From ZC4RG35 sp036375695 (GTDB lineage Bacteria > Actinomycetota > Acidimicrobiia > Spongiisociales > ZC4RG35): a stretch of 64,000 bases of DNA. How positions within the stretch are numbered: the stretch's first letter is position 1; each line of letters starts with the position of its first letter. The notes beneath the pieces are model-generated. The model did not search any database, was not told the DNA's origin, and saw nothing but the letters and a program-made list of their open reading frames with translations. Of the stretch, positions 1-11,639 are shown piece after piece. A program made the position numbers and the translations under genes. The stretch covers positions 1 to 64,000 of the forward strand of contig DASVBU010000007.1 in assembly GCA_036375695.1 (NCBI GenBank), given 5' to 3'.

Positions 1-290
1 TACCAATCGTTCTCGCAGTCGATGAGTCTCCTCTTGGTCACCCACCGACCTGACCAAACGGATCTCTCGGAACCTGAGATGCCTTCGGCGACGGCCCTTC
101 GCAAGACGGGCCGCTTGTGCTTCCATCTGAGCTGTGCTCGCGTCGACAAGCATGTCGGCAACCTGCGGAGCTGACATCTCGACTGCAGCGATTACGCGAC
201 CAGGGAGAATGGCTCCCACGGCATGGCCTCTGCCGACTCAACGATGCTCCGACGCGGCGAAACCCCCGTCTGAGCAGGGTCTCAGCGATC
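1..290. other. No recognisable gene
   Basis: No convincing gene is seen before the tRNA. Short open frames exist on both strands, but they run into the tRNA or lack any recognisable protein feature or ribosome binding site. The stretch could be the tail of a gene cut by the window edge or plain intergenic DNA. Confidence 0.4.
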
Positions 291-367
291 TGGCGCGCCC
301 GGGAGGACTCGAACCCCCAACCTCCTGATCCGTAGTCAGACGCTCTATCCAATTGAGCTACGGGCGC
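291..367 (-). tRNA. tRNA-Arg(ACG)
   Basis: The minus strand gives a full cloverleaf: acceptor GCGCCCG pairs with CGGGCGC, the anticodon stem carries loop CTACGGA (anticodon ACG), the T arm contains GTTCGAG, and the CCA end is encoded (TGG on the plus strand at 291-293). An A34 anticodon needs deamination to inosine to read CGU/CGC/CGA, which is the job of the TadA encoded near 20.3 kb. Confidence 0.95.
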
Positions 368-471
368 AATACCGGCGAGGTCGCACGAAACCGCATCGGA
401 TTCCGTGTCGGTGACCACATGTTAGTGGTGGCCGGGACCCTGTTCCCAGACGAGGGTCGTATCGTTCGGCC

Positions 472-1659
472 ATGCGCCGTCCGTCGTCCTCGGTGACCCT
501 GATCTGCTGCCTGCTCCTGGCGGCGTGCACGTCTGGTACGACCGCGTCCACCACGACCACGACCACCCGAGAGAGCACAACCACCACCAGCGAGCCCCTC
601 TTCCAGCTCCCCGACCCCGGCGCGGCGGTGGAGCACGTCGAACTCCACGCCATCGATGACAACGAGATGGTCCTGGCGTACACAACCCGGAGCAGCGCCG
701 GTCATCGCCTCTGGGTCTCGGTCATCGACGATGGCATGCCGTCGCAGCCGACCCGCGTGGCCGAGGGGGTAACCGACATACCGCTCGCCGAGTTCCGCCC
801 GTCGATCGCCGTCAGCCCCCAAGGGAAGATCGCCGTCGCCTGGACCTCGCTCGACTCCGACGTCTACGTCGCCATCTCCGAGGACGGTGGTGTCACCTTT
901 GGCGAGGCGATCCGGATGAACACCGAGCCGCGCGGCATGCAGCTCCTCCCGGCGGTCACCTATGTCGGCGAGACCCTCCACGGAGTGTGGATCGATCCTC
1001 GAGACGCACCCGAGAACGCCGAAGAGCCGGCCGACCTGTACATGTGGACCCTCGCCGGCGATCGGACCCTGGAGACCAACCTCACCGACACCCAGATCCC
1101 ATCGGTGTGCGGCTGTTGCCGGCCCCACCTCGAGGCTCGGGACGGCGAGCTGTGGATCACCTTCCGCAACACGACGGCGGACGGCTATCGCGACCCCTAC
1201 CAGATGACCCCCGACACCGAGCCCATCGCGGTGACACCGCCGACCTGGCAGATAGAGGCGTGCCCCATCGCGGGCCCGGTCGCCGCGAATGACCGGGTGA
1301 TCTGGCTCGACGGCTCCACCGGTCACGCCCGCATCCTCGTCTCGAACGGGCCCGAGGCGGAACCCGACCTCCTCCTCGACAGCACGACCGACTTCCGCAT
1401 CACCGGCGGCCCCCGTCCCGTGTCGGGCATAGACGACCTGGTGCTGATCCCCGGCACGCCGGAGTCCAGGCTGATCCGGCCCGACGGTGGCAGCGTCGAC
1501 CTCTCGCTCCCGCCGTCGGCGAGCACCGCCGCAGTCCACGGCGGCGTACTGGTGGTGCTCGGAGTCGAAGGAGGTCGGTTCGACCTGGAGGTCCACGATA
1601 TCGAGCAGCGCCTCGGCTCGACCGGGGCGGGTCGAGGTGGAGCCGCTTTAATGGGCTGA
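472..1659 (+). CDS. Lipoprotein with BNR-like repeat
   Basis: A 395-residue exported protein. The N-terminus is a lipoprotein signal: positive MRR start, hydrophobic core, lipobox LLAAC with Cys about residue 19. A Thr-rich linker of about 20 residues follows, as is common in actinobacterial lipoproteins. The body contains at least one Asp-box (SEDGGVTFG) typical of sialidase/BNR beta-propellers and a CGCC cysteine cluster. The role is unknown; an extracellular sugar- or protein-binding propeller is the best guess. A TATCGT -10 box at 460-465 lies exactly 6 nt before ATG, so the mRNA is probably leaderless. Its stop codon directly abuts the next start. Confidence 0.75.
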   Translation: MRRPSSSVTLICCLLLAACTSGTTASTTTTTTRESTTTTSEPLFQLPDPGAAVEHVELHAIDDNEMVLAYTTRSSAGHRLWVSVIDDGMPSQPTRVAEGVTDIPLAEFRPSIAVSPQGKIAVAWTSLDSDVYVAISEDGGVTFGEAIRMNTEPRGMQLLPAVTYVGETLHGVWIDPRDAPENAEEPADLYMWTLAGDRTLETNLTDTQIPSVCGCCRPHLEARDGELWITFRNTTADGYRDPYQMTPDTEPIAVTPPTWQIEACPIAGPVAANDRVIWLDGSTGHARILVSNGPEAEPDLLLDSTTDFRITGGPRPVSGIDDLVLIPGTPESRLIRPDGGSVDLSLPPSASTAAVHGGVLVVLGVEGGRFDLEVHDIEQRLGSTGAGRGGAALMG

Positions 1660-2877
1660 ATGGGGTGGATGGACCGGATCCGAAGGTCGTCCGAGAGGGA
1701 GGACGACCCGGTCGAATTGCGGATCCAGAAGCGGATGCTGGTGATGGTCTCCGGTGTCGTCGCCGTGATCGGCGTGATCTGGGGGATCCTGTACACGATC
1801 TTCGACGAGCGAACCGCCGCCCTCATCCCCTTCTCCTACTCGGCCGCGGTGACGGTGAGCCTCGTCTTCTACGGCGTCACCGGCCGCTACCGGGGATTCC
1901 GCTTCGTCCAGCTTCTCCTCATCCTCTGCCTGCCCTTCGTCCTCCAGCTCGCCCTGGGCGGGTTCGTCGGCGGGAGCGCAGTCATCACCTGGGCGCTCCT
2001 GGCGCCGATCGGGGCACTCACGATGTCGGGCCGAAGGAACGCGATGTTCTGGTTCGGCGCCTACTTGCTGCTGGTGCTCGCCGCCCAGGCCATCCAACCC
2101 TCGCTGCAGGTCTCCAACGGGCTTCCGCGAGGTGTGATAACGGCGTTCTTCGTGCTCAACATCGTGGCCCCTACCGGTGTCGCCTTCTTCGCCCTCAACC
2201 ATCTGGTCGAGGAGAAGGATCGGGCGTTCCAGCAGCTCGACGAGGAGCAGGAGAAGTCGGAGAGGCTCCTCCTCAACGTCCTTCCCAGGGAGATCGCCGA
2301 GGTCCTCAAGGAGGACGATCAGACCATCGCCAGGGAGTACGACAACATCTCGGTGCTGTTCGCCGACGTGGTCGGGTTCACTCCGCTGACGGAGAACCTG
2401 CCGCCGGATGCCCTCATCGAGGTGCTCAACGACATCTTCTCCCACTTCGACACACTGGTCGAGAAGTACGGGGTGGAGAAGATCCACACCAGCGGGGACT
2501 CCTACATGGTCGCCTCCGGTGTGCCCAGCGAGCGTGCAGACCACGCAGTGGCCGTCGCCCACATGGCACTCGAGATGAGCCGGTATCGATCCCCCCTCGA
2601 GCACCGGATCGGCAGGCCCCTCGAATTCCGTCTGGGTCTCAGCTCCGGCCCTGCAGTCGCAGGCGTAATCGGACGCTCCAAGTTCCAATACGACGTCTGG
2701 GGCGACACCGTGAACACGGCGAGCCGTATGGAGTCCCAGGGAGAGCCGGGCCGGATCCAGATCAGCGAGTCGACCTACGAACTGATTCGGGACCGCTTCG
2801 TCTGCGAGCACCGGGGGATCGTGGACATCAAGGGCAAGGGACCGATGAACACCTGGTGGCTGGTCGATGCCCGCTGA
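1660..2877 (+). CDS. Membrane-bound class III adenylate cyclase
   Basis: A 405-residue protein predicted to make cAMP from ATP. The N-terminal half has about six hydrophobic segments. A short coiled linker rich in Glu/Gln (around residue 190) leads to the catalytic domain. Metal-binding Asp residues are visible in FADVVGFT (D236) and in TSGDSYM. The substrate-specifying Lys/Asp pair (VEKIHT and YDVWGDTVN) matches adenylate rather than guanylate cyclases, and NTASRMES supplies the transition-state Asn and Arg. ATG immediately follows the upstream stop (no gap), so the two genes are co-transcribed. The resulting cAMP could reach the CNB domain of the SulP protein at 5.9-8.0 kb; that link is inference. 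Confidence 0.9.
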   Translation: MGWMDRIRRSSEREDDPVELRIQKRMLVMVSGVVAVIGVIWGILYTIFDERTAALIPFSYSAAVTVSLVFYGVTGRYRGFRFVQLLLILCLPFVLQLALGGFVGGSAVITWALLAPIGALTMSGRRNAMFWFGAYLLLVLAAQAIQPSLQVSNGLPRGVITAFFVLNIVAPTGVAFFALNHLVEEKDRAFQQLDEEQEKSERLLLNVLPREIAEVLKEDDQTIAREYDNISVLFADVVGFTPLTENLPPDALIEVLNDIFSHFDTLVEKYGVEKIHTSGDSYMVASGVPSERADHAVAVAHMALEMSRYRSPLEHRIGRPLEFRLGLSSGPAVAGVIGRSKFQYDVWGDTVNTASRMESQGEPGRIQISESTYELIRDRFVCEHRGIVDIKGKGPMNTWWLVDAR

Positions 2878-2880
2878 GCC

Positions 2881-4215
2881 CTAGAGGGTGAGCTCGACGT
2901 CCGGACGGCCGAGCAGCCGCTTCGCCTCCCGGATCCCGGTGGAGAACGCCCCGTCGGCGAAGCCCATGCGGGAGACAGACGTCGCCTCGCCGGCGAACAG
3001 GACCCGGCCCCCGACCGGCTCCGCCAGCGTCTCGATGTCCGCGCGGCTCGACCCCACCGGGATGTAGGAGTAGGAGCCCAGCGACCAGGGGTCGGTGCTC
3101 CAGGAGGTGACCCGCAGCTCGGTTGGCTCGCCCACGTCTCCCCAGACCCGGCGGATGTGGCCCATGAGGTGCGCCACCGCCTGTTCCGGGTGGCTCCCGG
3201 CGATGACATCGGCCGACGTGCCGAAAGCGGTTGCCACCACGGCAGGCTTCCCGATGAACCGCTCCATGGCGAGCACCACACGGAAGTCCTGCTCGGCCAT
3301 CGGGTACATGTGGGGCTTGTCCGTCCCCAGGGGCCCATCGAGGCCGAGAGCCACTTTCTCGAACCTCCCGAAGCCGAGACGCCGGATCGCGTCCGTCTTG
3401 GCCCCGGGCAGAGCCGGGCCGAACCGGATCGTCCCCGCCTTGAGTACACCAAGCGGGACGGTCACGATCACGTGCGACCCCTGCTCGACCGTGGCGTCGG
3501 CCAGAAGGACCTCGACGGTGTCGGCGCCCCAGGTGATGGACTCGACAGGGCTGTTGGTCCTGATCTCCAAGCCGCCGGTGAGACCGCGGACGATCTCCCG
3601 GTAACCACCGACCGGGAAGTCGCCGATCCCCGAGCCCCCGTACAACTCGTTGCCCAAAGGGAACTCGGCGAGGGACATGTCGCTCATCGGCGCCGCCGAG
3701 TCGGCTTCGGAGAAGATGCGGACGAACACTTCCTGCCACCGGGTGGCGCCGACCTCGGCCCAGAATGACCGGGCCGCGTCCTCGACGCTGGCGTCGGGGC
3801 CCAACTCGCCCCGGTATAGCTCCACCGCCGCATAGAACCGGTCTTCGAACTCGTTGAGCGCGGAGGCCTCGATCTTGGTGACGGCCCCGTCTGTGGAATC
3901 GACGAACACGGTGTCGCCGCGGAAGTCGCCGGACACCCTCGGCACGCCAAGGGCGTCGGCGATGCGGGTCATCGGGTTGCCCACCGGGTGATGGATCCAG
4001 GCCGCGCCGAGGTCCACGGTGCCGCCGGCGAGGTCGACGGTGTGGAGACGGCCACCGACCCGGTCCCTCGCCTCCAGCACCACGCAGTCGACGCCCGCGG
4101 TGGTCAGGGCGTTGGCCGCGGCGATGCCCGCCATCCCGGCTCCAACGACCACGACCCGCCGGGGTGCGCCTTCGACACCTCCCGGGATCTCCCGATTCCC
4201 GTCGTCGAAGATCAC
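2881..4215 (-). CDS. Flavin-containing amine oxidase family protein
   Basis: About 444 residues. The N-terminus has the FAD Rossmann motif VVVGAGMAGIAAANAL, then EARDRVGGRLHT, the second amine-oxidase signature. The C-terminus has GRVLFAGEATS and GFADGAFSTGI, the FAD-contacting end typical of monoamine/polyamine oxidases. It probably oxidises an amine, with O2 as acceptor; the substrate is unknown. The frame stays open much further upstream, but a GTG at 4215 with GGAGGG 7 nt before it, overlapping the upstream stop as GTGA, is the real start. Translation is therefore coupled to the membrane protein gene ahead of it. Confidence 0.88.
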   Translation of the reverse strand: MIFDDGNREIPGGVEGAPRRVVVVGAGMAGIAAANALTTAGVDCVVLEARDRVGGRLHTVDLAGGTVDLGAAWIHHPVGNPMTRIADALGVPRVSGDFRGDTVFVDSTDGAVTKIEASALNEFEDRFYAAVELYRGELGPDASVEDAARSFWAEVGATRWQEVFVRIFSEADSAAPMSDMSLAEFPLGNELYGGSGIGDFPVGGYREIVRGLTGGLEIRTNSPVESITWGADTVEVLLADATVEQGSHVIVTVPLGVLKAGTIRFGPALPGAKTDAIRRLGFGRFEKVALGLDGPLGTDKPHMYPMAEQDFRVVLAMERFIGKPAVVATAFGTSADVIAGSHPEQAVAHLMGHIRRVWGDVGEPTELRVTSWSTDPWSLGSYSYIPVGSSRADIETLAEPVGGRVLFAGEATSVSRMGFADGAFSTGIREAKRLLGRPDVELTL

Positions 4216-5408
4216 GCCCGATCCCTCCACTCCAGCCGGGCCAGTCGCCACCCGAAGTCGAGAAGCCACAGTGCCAGCGACGCCACCGCCACCTCGCCGG
4301 CACCGACGACCAGGGCCACACCACCGGCATTGGCCGCCAGGAGCGGCAGCCACGGGTGCCCCTTGGTGCGGGCCAGGTTGCGGCCGAGCCGGGGTGGCGG
4401 GCCGGCGAGCACCGGTATCAGATAGGCGAAGGATCCGAGCAGCACCTGGCCGACACCGACCAGCGCGGCTGCCGCGGTCCAACCGGTGAACGGCATGGCG
4501 GTCTCTCCCCGCGCCAGCGACACACCGTCGACCAGCGTCCAGATGACGAGCCAGCAGACACCTATCGACACCTGGAAGTAGGGAAGCCCACCTTTCCGAC
4601 CCTTGCCACGAAGACGGAACAGGATCCCACCGAGGATCAATCCCAGGGCGACACCGGCCAGGGCGACACCGATGCCCGCGGCCACCCCACCCAGTAGCGC
4701 GCCGGCCGCCATGGTGAGCGACGCGACCAGGGCCGCCCACCATGCCGCCACCGCCTCCTTGCCGGACACGGCCTTGCTGGGGACGAAGGTGGGGAGGATC
4801 GTGGGCAGGGTTCCGGCGATCGTCAGCCCGAGAAGCCCGACCAGGTTGAGACGGGCATGGGCGGTCCGGATGTCCGTGAATCGCGTGCCAGCGATGTCCG
4901 TGGCCATGACACCACCGAGCCCGACTCCGACGATGCCGGAGCCGATGGCGAGGAGGTAGAAGCGGGTGGCCAGGTCGAACCTCCGCAGCAGGCTCTTCCG
5001 GATCGCAGCCACGAGTGAGTAGGCGAGGAGCCCCAGCCCGACGACCACGGTCACCGCACCCAGGCCACCCGCCCAAAGGGTCTCGCTGGCCACGCCCCAC
5101 AACACGAGCGCGACACCTGCGGCCATGATCCGACGCTGGGCGGTCGAGACGGCCGACGGTGGCGGTGGGGCGGCGGCCCAGGTGATGGTGAACATCTGGG
5201 AGGCACCAGCGATGGCGAAGAGGACGGTTCCGGCGAGGAACGAGTGCAGAGGCCCCCACCAACTGCCGCCCCGGACCAGCACCACCACCGCCCACACCAC
5301 GGCGACGACACCGAACAGACCGGCGATGCGGAAAGCGGCGGAGGCGATCCGGTGCGAGACCGCGACACGTCCCTCCACCGAAGCCGACCCGCGAGCGGCG
5401 GCAGCCAC
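4212..5408 (-). CDS. Polytopic membrane protein, possible haem-binding
   Basis: About 398 residues with 11-12 hydrophobic segments. Several segments carry histidines (LHSFLAGTVLF, RTAHARLNLVGLLGL), and the layout resembles haem-copper-oxidase subunit I-like or NnrS-like membrane proteins often found near copper and nitrogen-oxide genes. No specific function can be assigned. Two GTG starts are possible: one at 5417 touches the GGAGG itself, while GTG at 5408 has GGAGG 8 nt upstream and is preferred. It is the first gene of a two-gene unit with the amine oxidase (GTGA overlap). Confidence 0.65.
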   Translation of the reverse strand: MAAAARGSASVEGRVAVSHRIASAAFRIAGLFGVVAVVWAVVVLVRGGSWWGPLHSFLAGTVLFAIAGASQMFTITWAAAPPPPSAVSTAQRRIMAAGVALVLWGVASETLWAGGLGAVTVVVGLGLLAYSLVAAIRKSLLRRFDLATRFYLLAIGSGIVGVGLGGVMATDIAGTRFTDIRTAHARLNLVGLLGLTIAGTLPTILPTFVPSKAVSGKEAVAAWWAALVASLTMAAGALLGGVAAGIGVALAGVALGLILGGILFRLRGKGRKGGLPYFQVSIGVCWLVIWTLVDGVSLARGETAMPFTGWTAAAALVGVGQVLLGSFAYLIPVLAGPPPRLGRNLARTKGHPWLPLLAANAGGVALVVGAGEVAVASLALWLLDFGWRLARLEWRDRA

Positions 5409-5492
5409 AGGACTCACCTCCTCGAAACGACCCCTGACGCGGCCCCGACACCGAGGGTAGTGTCGACGGCCACGCCTACCGAAGGAGCACGG

Positions 5493-5888
5493 GTGATCAA
5501 GGAATTCAGGGAGTTCGCACTCAAAGGAAGCCTCCTCGACGTGGCGGTCGGCTTCGTGCTCGGCGCCGCCTTCGCCACCGTCGTCACCTCTCTCGTCGAC
5601 GACGTGATCATGCCGATCGTGGCCGGCATCTTCGGCGCACCCGACTTCTCCGAGCTGGCCGTCCAGGTGGGCGAAGCCGAGATCCGGTACGGCAACTTCA
5701 TCAACGCCGTCATCGCCTTCCTGTTGGTGGCTCTGGCCCTCTTCCTCTTCATCGTCAAGCCGATGAACGCCCTGCGTGCCAGATTCGCCAAGGGGGAAGT
5801 GGCTGAGGAGGAGGTTGCCCCTTCCCCCGAGGCGGCCCTCCTCGCCGAGATCCGGGACGAGCTGCGCCGCCGGCCGCTAGCGCAATAG
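5493..5888 (+). CDS. mscL: Large-conductance mechanosensitive channel MscL
   Basis: A 131-residue protein of typical MscL length. The N-terminal amphipathic helix (IKEFREFALKGSLLDVAVG) precedes TM1 with the Gly/Ala-rich pore helix VGFVLGAAFATVVTSLVDD. A periplasmic loop with YGNFINAVIAF leads to TM2, and a charged C-terminal helix bundle follows. It opens on membrane tension to release solutes at hypo-osmotic shock. The GTG start has GAAGGAG about 6 nt upstream. The 3' end overlaps the convergent SulP gene by 12 bp. Confidence 0.95.
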   Translation: MIKEFREFALKGSLLDVAVGFVLGAAFATVVTSLVDDVIMPIVAGIFGAPDFSELAVQVGEAEIRYGNFINAVIAFLLVALALFLFIVKPMNALRARFAKGEVAEEEVAPSPEAALLAEIRDELRRRPLAQ

Positions 5889-7997
5889 CGCCACCATCGC
5901 CACGTTGCCCTGGGCGACGCTCTCGGCCATGACCGCCGCCATGACACGATGCAGGTCCACCGCGAGCCGCGGGTCGGACCTCTCGATCCTGGCGATCGCC
6001 CGGTCGTCGAGGCTCCACAGGACGGAAGACTCCGCCGCCGTGACGCGTGCCGATCTGCCCCCGGATCGGTAGATCGACATCTCGCCGACGATGGCACCCG
6101 GGCCGGACGAGCGGACCCGGCGATAGCCGCGGTCCGTCGGGATCTCCGTGACCAGACGACCCCGCTCCACCAGTAGCGCCCCGGTGGTGGCCTCGCCCTC
6201 ACGGATCACCACCTCGCCCGCCTCCACCTCGCGGCGGTCGAGATGCGGTCGGAGACGGTTCCACACCGAAGGCCCGAACACATCCTCGAGATCGCACGAG
6301 TCGGGTGAGGTGATGTCGCCGATGACCAGGTTCTCTGCCAACTCCAGGGCGTGATCCACATCCTGTGCCACTTCCACGCCCTGGAAGTCCCCGAGCACTG
6401 CATCGAGCTCCCCTTGCAGGGAAGCGGGGACCGAGGAGACGACCAGCTTCACACCGTGGCGATCGGCCATGGCGGCCACCTTGCCGATGACCGAGACACC
6501 GGTGGCATCAGCGCCGTGGACCCGCTCCAGGTCGAGGATCACCACCTCGAGGTCGTCCCCCTCCGAGACGAGCCGGCCGACCCGTTCGACGGCGAGCTTG
6601 GCGGTCCCGAAGAACAGGAAGCCGTGGAGTTGAACCACGAGGATCCGATCCCCTCGCTCGCCCAGCACGCCGACAGCCTCCGCGGGTCGGTCGACGACGC
6701 TGCGCATCTCGAGGCCGGTTGCGTGGTGACGCACCGGGTCCATGGCGGCGTAGCGGACGGCGAAGATGATCGTGGACGCCACCAGGCCCAGCCCCACGGC
6801 GACGAGGAAGCCGAGCGTGGCCACCGCCACCGTGATCGCGGCCATGAGCAGGACCTCGGGCCCGGTCATGTGACGCCGCCGGTCGACGAACCAGTCGGTG
6901 ATGAAGCCCAGACCGATGAACATGATCAGGCCGCCGATCACGGGCATGGGGAGCAGGGAGAGGAGGGGGCCGCCGATCACGATCGCCAACAGGCACATGG
7001 CGGCGACGACCACGGGAACACCCCGGTTGCGCACCCCGACCCGGTAGCCGAGGGCGGTGATACCGAGGGTGTGATACGCCGCCGGCATGGCGCTCACCCC
7101 GCCGGCGACGTTGGCGATCCCGACTGCCCGCAGCTCACGGTCGAGATCGGCGTCATGTCCCTGCAACATCTCCAGGGCGTTGACGTTGAGCAGCATGCCC
7201 AGGGTGGCGACCAGAGGCACCGTGGCCAGGCCACCCCACGCCGCACCCACCACGGACCAGTCGGCCGAGCCGAACTCGGCGAACGGCAATCCCAGACCCG
7301 TGCGGACCGACTCCATGAGCAACCCGGCAGCGCGAGCGTCCGCCATCGAGGTCCCGCTGACCCATAGAGCGACGAAGAAGACGACGGCCCCGGCCACGAC
7401 GCTTCCCGGGACCAGGCTGGGTCTCGGCCACCTCCTCAGCACGAGGAGCATGCCGAGGGCGAAGACGGACCCGCCGACGAGCCCGGCCACGCCGGCGGTG
7501 CTCCAGTCGAACCCCCTGGTGATGACGTCGGCCCCGCCGACCACGAGGTGGTAGCCCGTCCCGCCCAGGAAGCCCCCGATCACGGGCAAGGGGATGAACC
7601 TGATCAGGCCACCCTGACGCAGGACGCCGATGAGCCACATGAGGGCCCCGGTGACCACCGTGGCGACCGCCACGTAGGTGACCAGTGTGGCGAAGGCCGC
7701 GCCCGCGTCCATGACCACCAGGAAAGGCGCGGCGGTGGCTGCGAGGATCGCGGTCGAGGTGTCCTGCGGGACGATGACGGCCCCGGGCATCGACGACCAC
7801 CGGGAGGAGATCAGGTTGGACACCATGGCGCCGAGGAGCACGAAGGCCGCCCCTTTGGCGTACGCGGCCGGGCCCATGCCTGCGAAGAGAAGGGCGGCGA
7901 ACGAAAGGGCGACGGCGACCTCCATGGTCCCCGCCACCAGACCGATCCCCGCCACCGAGCCGAGACCGGCCCTGCCGCCCGTCAGGCCCTTGTCCAC
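5877..7997 (-). CDS. SulP-family transporter with STAS and cyclic-nucleotide-binding domains
   Basis: A 706-residue fusion. Residues 1 to about 420 are a SulP/SLC26 anion-transporter core with 11-14 hydrophobic segments. A STAS domain follows (about 440-550). The C-terminal 150 residues are a Crp-like CNB domain (VVIREGEATTGALLVERG), and its phosphate-binding cassette keeps the key Glu and Arg (VGEMSIYRSGGRSARV). It probably moves sulfate, bicarbonate or a carboxylate, gated by a cyclic nucleotide; the substrate is not evident. A TAACTT -10 box at 8004-8009 lies exactly 6 nt before the GTG start, implying a leaderless mRNA. Confidence 0.85.
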   Translation of the reverse strand: MDKGLTGGRAGLGSVAGIGLVAGTMEVAVALSFAALLFAGMGPAAYAKGAAFVLLGAMVSNLISSRWSSMPGAVIVPQDTSTAILAATAAPFLVVMDAGAAFATLVTYVAVATVVTGALMWLIGVLRQGGLIRFIPLPVIGGFLGGTGYHLVVGGADVITRGFDWSTAGVAGLVGGSVFALGMLLVLRRWPRPSLVPGSVVAGAVVFFVALWVSGTSMADARAAGLLMESVRTGLGLPFAEFGSADWSVVGAAWGGLATVPLVATLGMLLNVNALEMLQGHDADLDRELRAVGIANVAGGVSAMPAAYHTLGITALGYRVGVRNRGVPVVVAAMCLLAIVIGGPLLSLLPMPVIGGLIMFIGLGFITDWFVDRRRHMTGPEVLLMAAITVAVATLGFLVAVGLGLVASTIIFAVRYAAMDPVRHHATGLEMRSVVDRPAEAVGVLGERGDRILVVQLHGFLFFGTAKLAVERVGRLVSEGDDLEVVILDLERVHGADATGVSVIGKVAAMADRHGVKLVVSSVPASLQGELDAVLGDFQGVEVAQDVDHALELAENLVIGDITSPDSCDLEDVFGPSVWNRLRPHLDRREVEAGEVVIREGEATTGALLVERGRLVTEIPTDRGYRRVRSSGPGAIVGEMSIYRSGGRSARVTAAESSVLWSLDDRAIARIERSDPRLAVDLHRVMAAVMAESVAQGNVAMVALLR

Positions 7998-8092
7998 GGC
8001 GGGAAGTTAGCGGTCGCCGCCATGGCTCGCCGAGAGATGGCTTGCTTCCCGACCGCGGTTAACGTCGATTCGTTGGCGACAAAGGGTTCGTG

Positions 8093-10342
<2,250 letters not shown>

Positions 10343-10346
10343 GCCC

Positions 10347-11582
10347 TTGACCCATCCAAGGACAGCCACTCTCCGCGACCCCGACCTTCCCGAGCTCGCC
10401 GTCCTCCTCGGCACCGACGCGCCGCCACCCCTGACGGCCGCGGTCGAGACGCTGCAGGGCGAAGTGGCCTCCTGCCGTGTGGATCAAGTCTCCTGGTCCC
10501 CCGGCAGGAGCGTGGTGGTGCGATATCAGGTCGAGGTGCGAGGCGGCCCCCTGGACGGCACACAACAGTTCGTCGCCGCCGCCGGGCGGATCCCCCACGG
10601 GGCGATGATCATCGAGGACGACGAGGGGCGTCGCGTCGGAGTGTGGCGGTTCCCCCACGATCCGGCTCTGCCCGGTCTGCCTTCGGCGATCGACCCCGCC
10701 GCGGCCGAAGAGGTCCTGGTCGGCCTGGATGGCAAGCCCGGCCCGACCACGACCCATCTCCGCGCCTACCGACCGTCCCGCCGTGCCGTGGTGGAGGTGC
10801 GGGGACCCGAGGAGCGACTCTTCTTCAAGGTCGTCCGTCCCAACGCCATCGAGGGTCTGCACCGCATCCACCGCACACTCGCCGAAGTGTTGCCGGTGCC
10901 GGCGAGTCTCGGTTACGACGAACGGCTCGGCCTGGTGGTGCTCCAGGCGATGCCCGGTATCACGCTCCGCGAGGCCATGGCCCACCCCGACCTGCCGCTG
11001 CCCGAACCCGAGACCGTGGCCGGCCTGGTCGCCGACCTCCCCCGGCCGGACGGGCTCGACGAGGCACATTCCCCGCTGGACCGCGCCCAGCGGGCCATCC
11101 CGATGGTCATGAGGATCTGCCCCGAGCTCACCGAGCGTCTCGAACGGCTGGCCGAAGGGATCGGCTCCGAGACCCTGCCCGCCGACCGCCCGGTCCACGG
11201 GGACTACTACGAGGCCCAGTTGATGGTCGATGACGGGAAGATCCTCGGGATCCTGGACGTCGACACCTACGGCCTGGGGCGAGCCGCAGATGACCCTTCC
11301 ACGATGCTCGCCCATCTCTCGGTGTGGGGGCCCATCAGCCCCCGGCCCGAACGGGTGAGGGAGTACGGAAGCACCCTGGTGCGGCTGTGGGACTCCGTGG
11401 TCGATCCGGTGGACCTCCGTCGCCGCGCCGCGGCGATGTCGTTGCTCCTCGCCACCGGGCCGTTCCGGGTGCAGTCGCGCAACTGGCCTGACGAAGTCGC
11501 GGCGCGGGTGGCCATCGCCGAAACGTGGGTGGAGAGCGCACTGCGGATGGATGAGAGAACTCTCATCCCCTTCTCAGATTGA
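10347..11582 (+). CDS. Aminoglycoside-phosphotransferase-like kinase
   Basis: About 411 residues. The C-terminal half carries the APH/choline-kinase signature: Brenner-type motif VHGDYYEAQLMV (catalytic Asp after His-Gly) and the metal-binding ILDVDTYGLGRAADDPS. The N-terminal half resembles the nucleotide-binding lobe. The substrate is unknown; resistance should not be assumed from the fold. The start is probably TTG at 10347, 4 nt after the secDF stop; the N-terminus is uncertain. The last codons double as the operator-like repeat serving the next gene (11551-11589). Confidence 0.7.
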   Translation: MTHPRTATLRDPDLPELAVLLGTDAPPPLTAAVETLQGEVASCRVDQVSWSPGRSVVVRYQVEVRGGPLDGTQQFVAAAGRIPHGAMIIEDDEGRRVGVWRFPHDPALPGLPSAIDPAAAEEVLVGLDGKPGPTTTHLRAYRPSRRAVVEVRGPEERLFFKVVRPNAIEGLHRIHRTLAEVLPVPASLGYDERLGLVVLQAMPGITLREAMAHPDLPLPEPETVAGLVADLPRPDGLDEAHSPLDRAQRAIPMVMRICPELTERLERLAEGIGSETLPADRPVHGDYYEAQLMVDDGKILGILDVDTYGLGRAADDPSTMLAHLSVWGPISPRPERVREYGSTLVRLWDSVVDPVDLRRRAAAMSLLLATGPFRVQSRNWPDEVAARVAIAETWVESALRMDERTLIPFSD

Positions 11583-11589
11583 TCTCACG
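11551..11589 (+). promoter_or_regulatory. Operator-like repeat upstream of first secreted paralogue
   Basis: An inverted repeat ATGAGAG-AA-CTCTCAT (11551-11566) overlaps a run of three direct TCTCA repeats at 11561, 11572 and 11583, spaced 11 and 11 bp. Helically phased direct repeats are typical of OmpR-family response-regulator sites. The first two lie inside the 3' end of the kinase gene. A near copy precedes the second paralogue. Confidence 0.65.
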
Positions 11590-11639
11590 ACCGAATCCGA
11601 CACTGGTCGTAGTCGCTGATCGAAGAGAAGGAACTCACC

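Noticed and set aside
38..418. Protein frames across the tRNA-Arg region
   Set aside because: They translate the tRNA itself, a common false positive around tRNA genes.
10347..11582. Aminoglycoside resistance gene
   Set aside because: The APH fold is shared by many housekeeping and metabolite kinases; nothing in sequence or context supports resistance.
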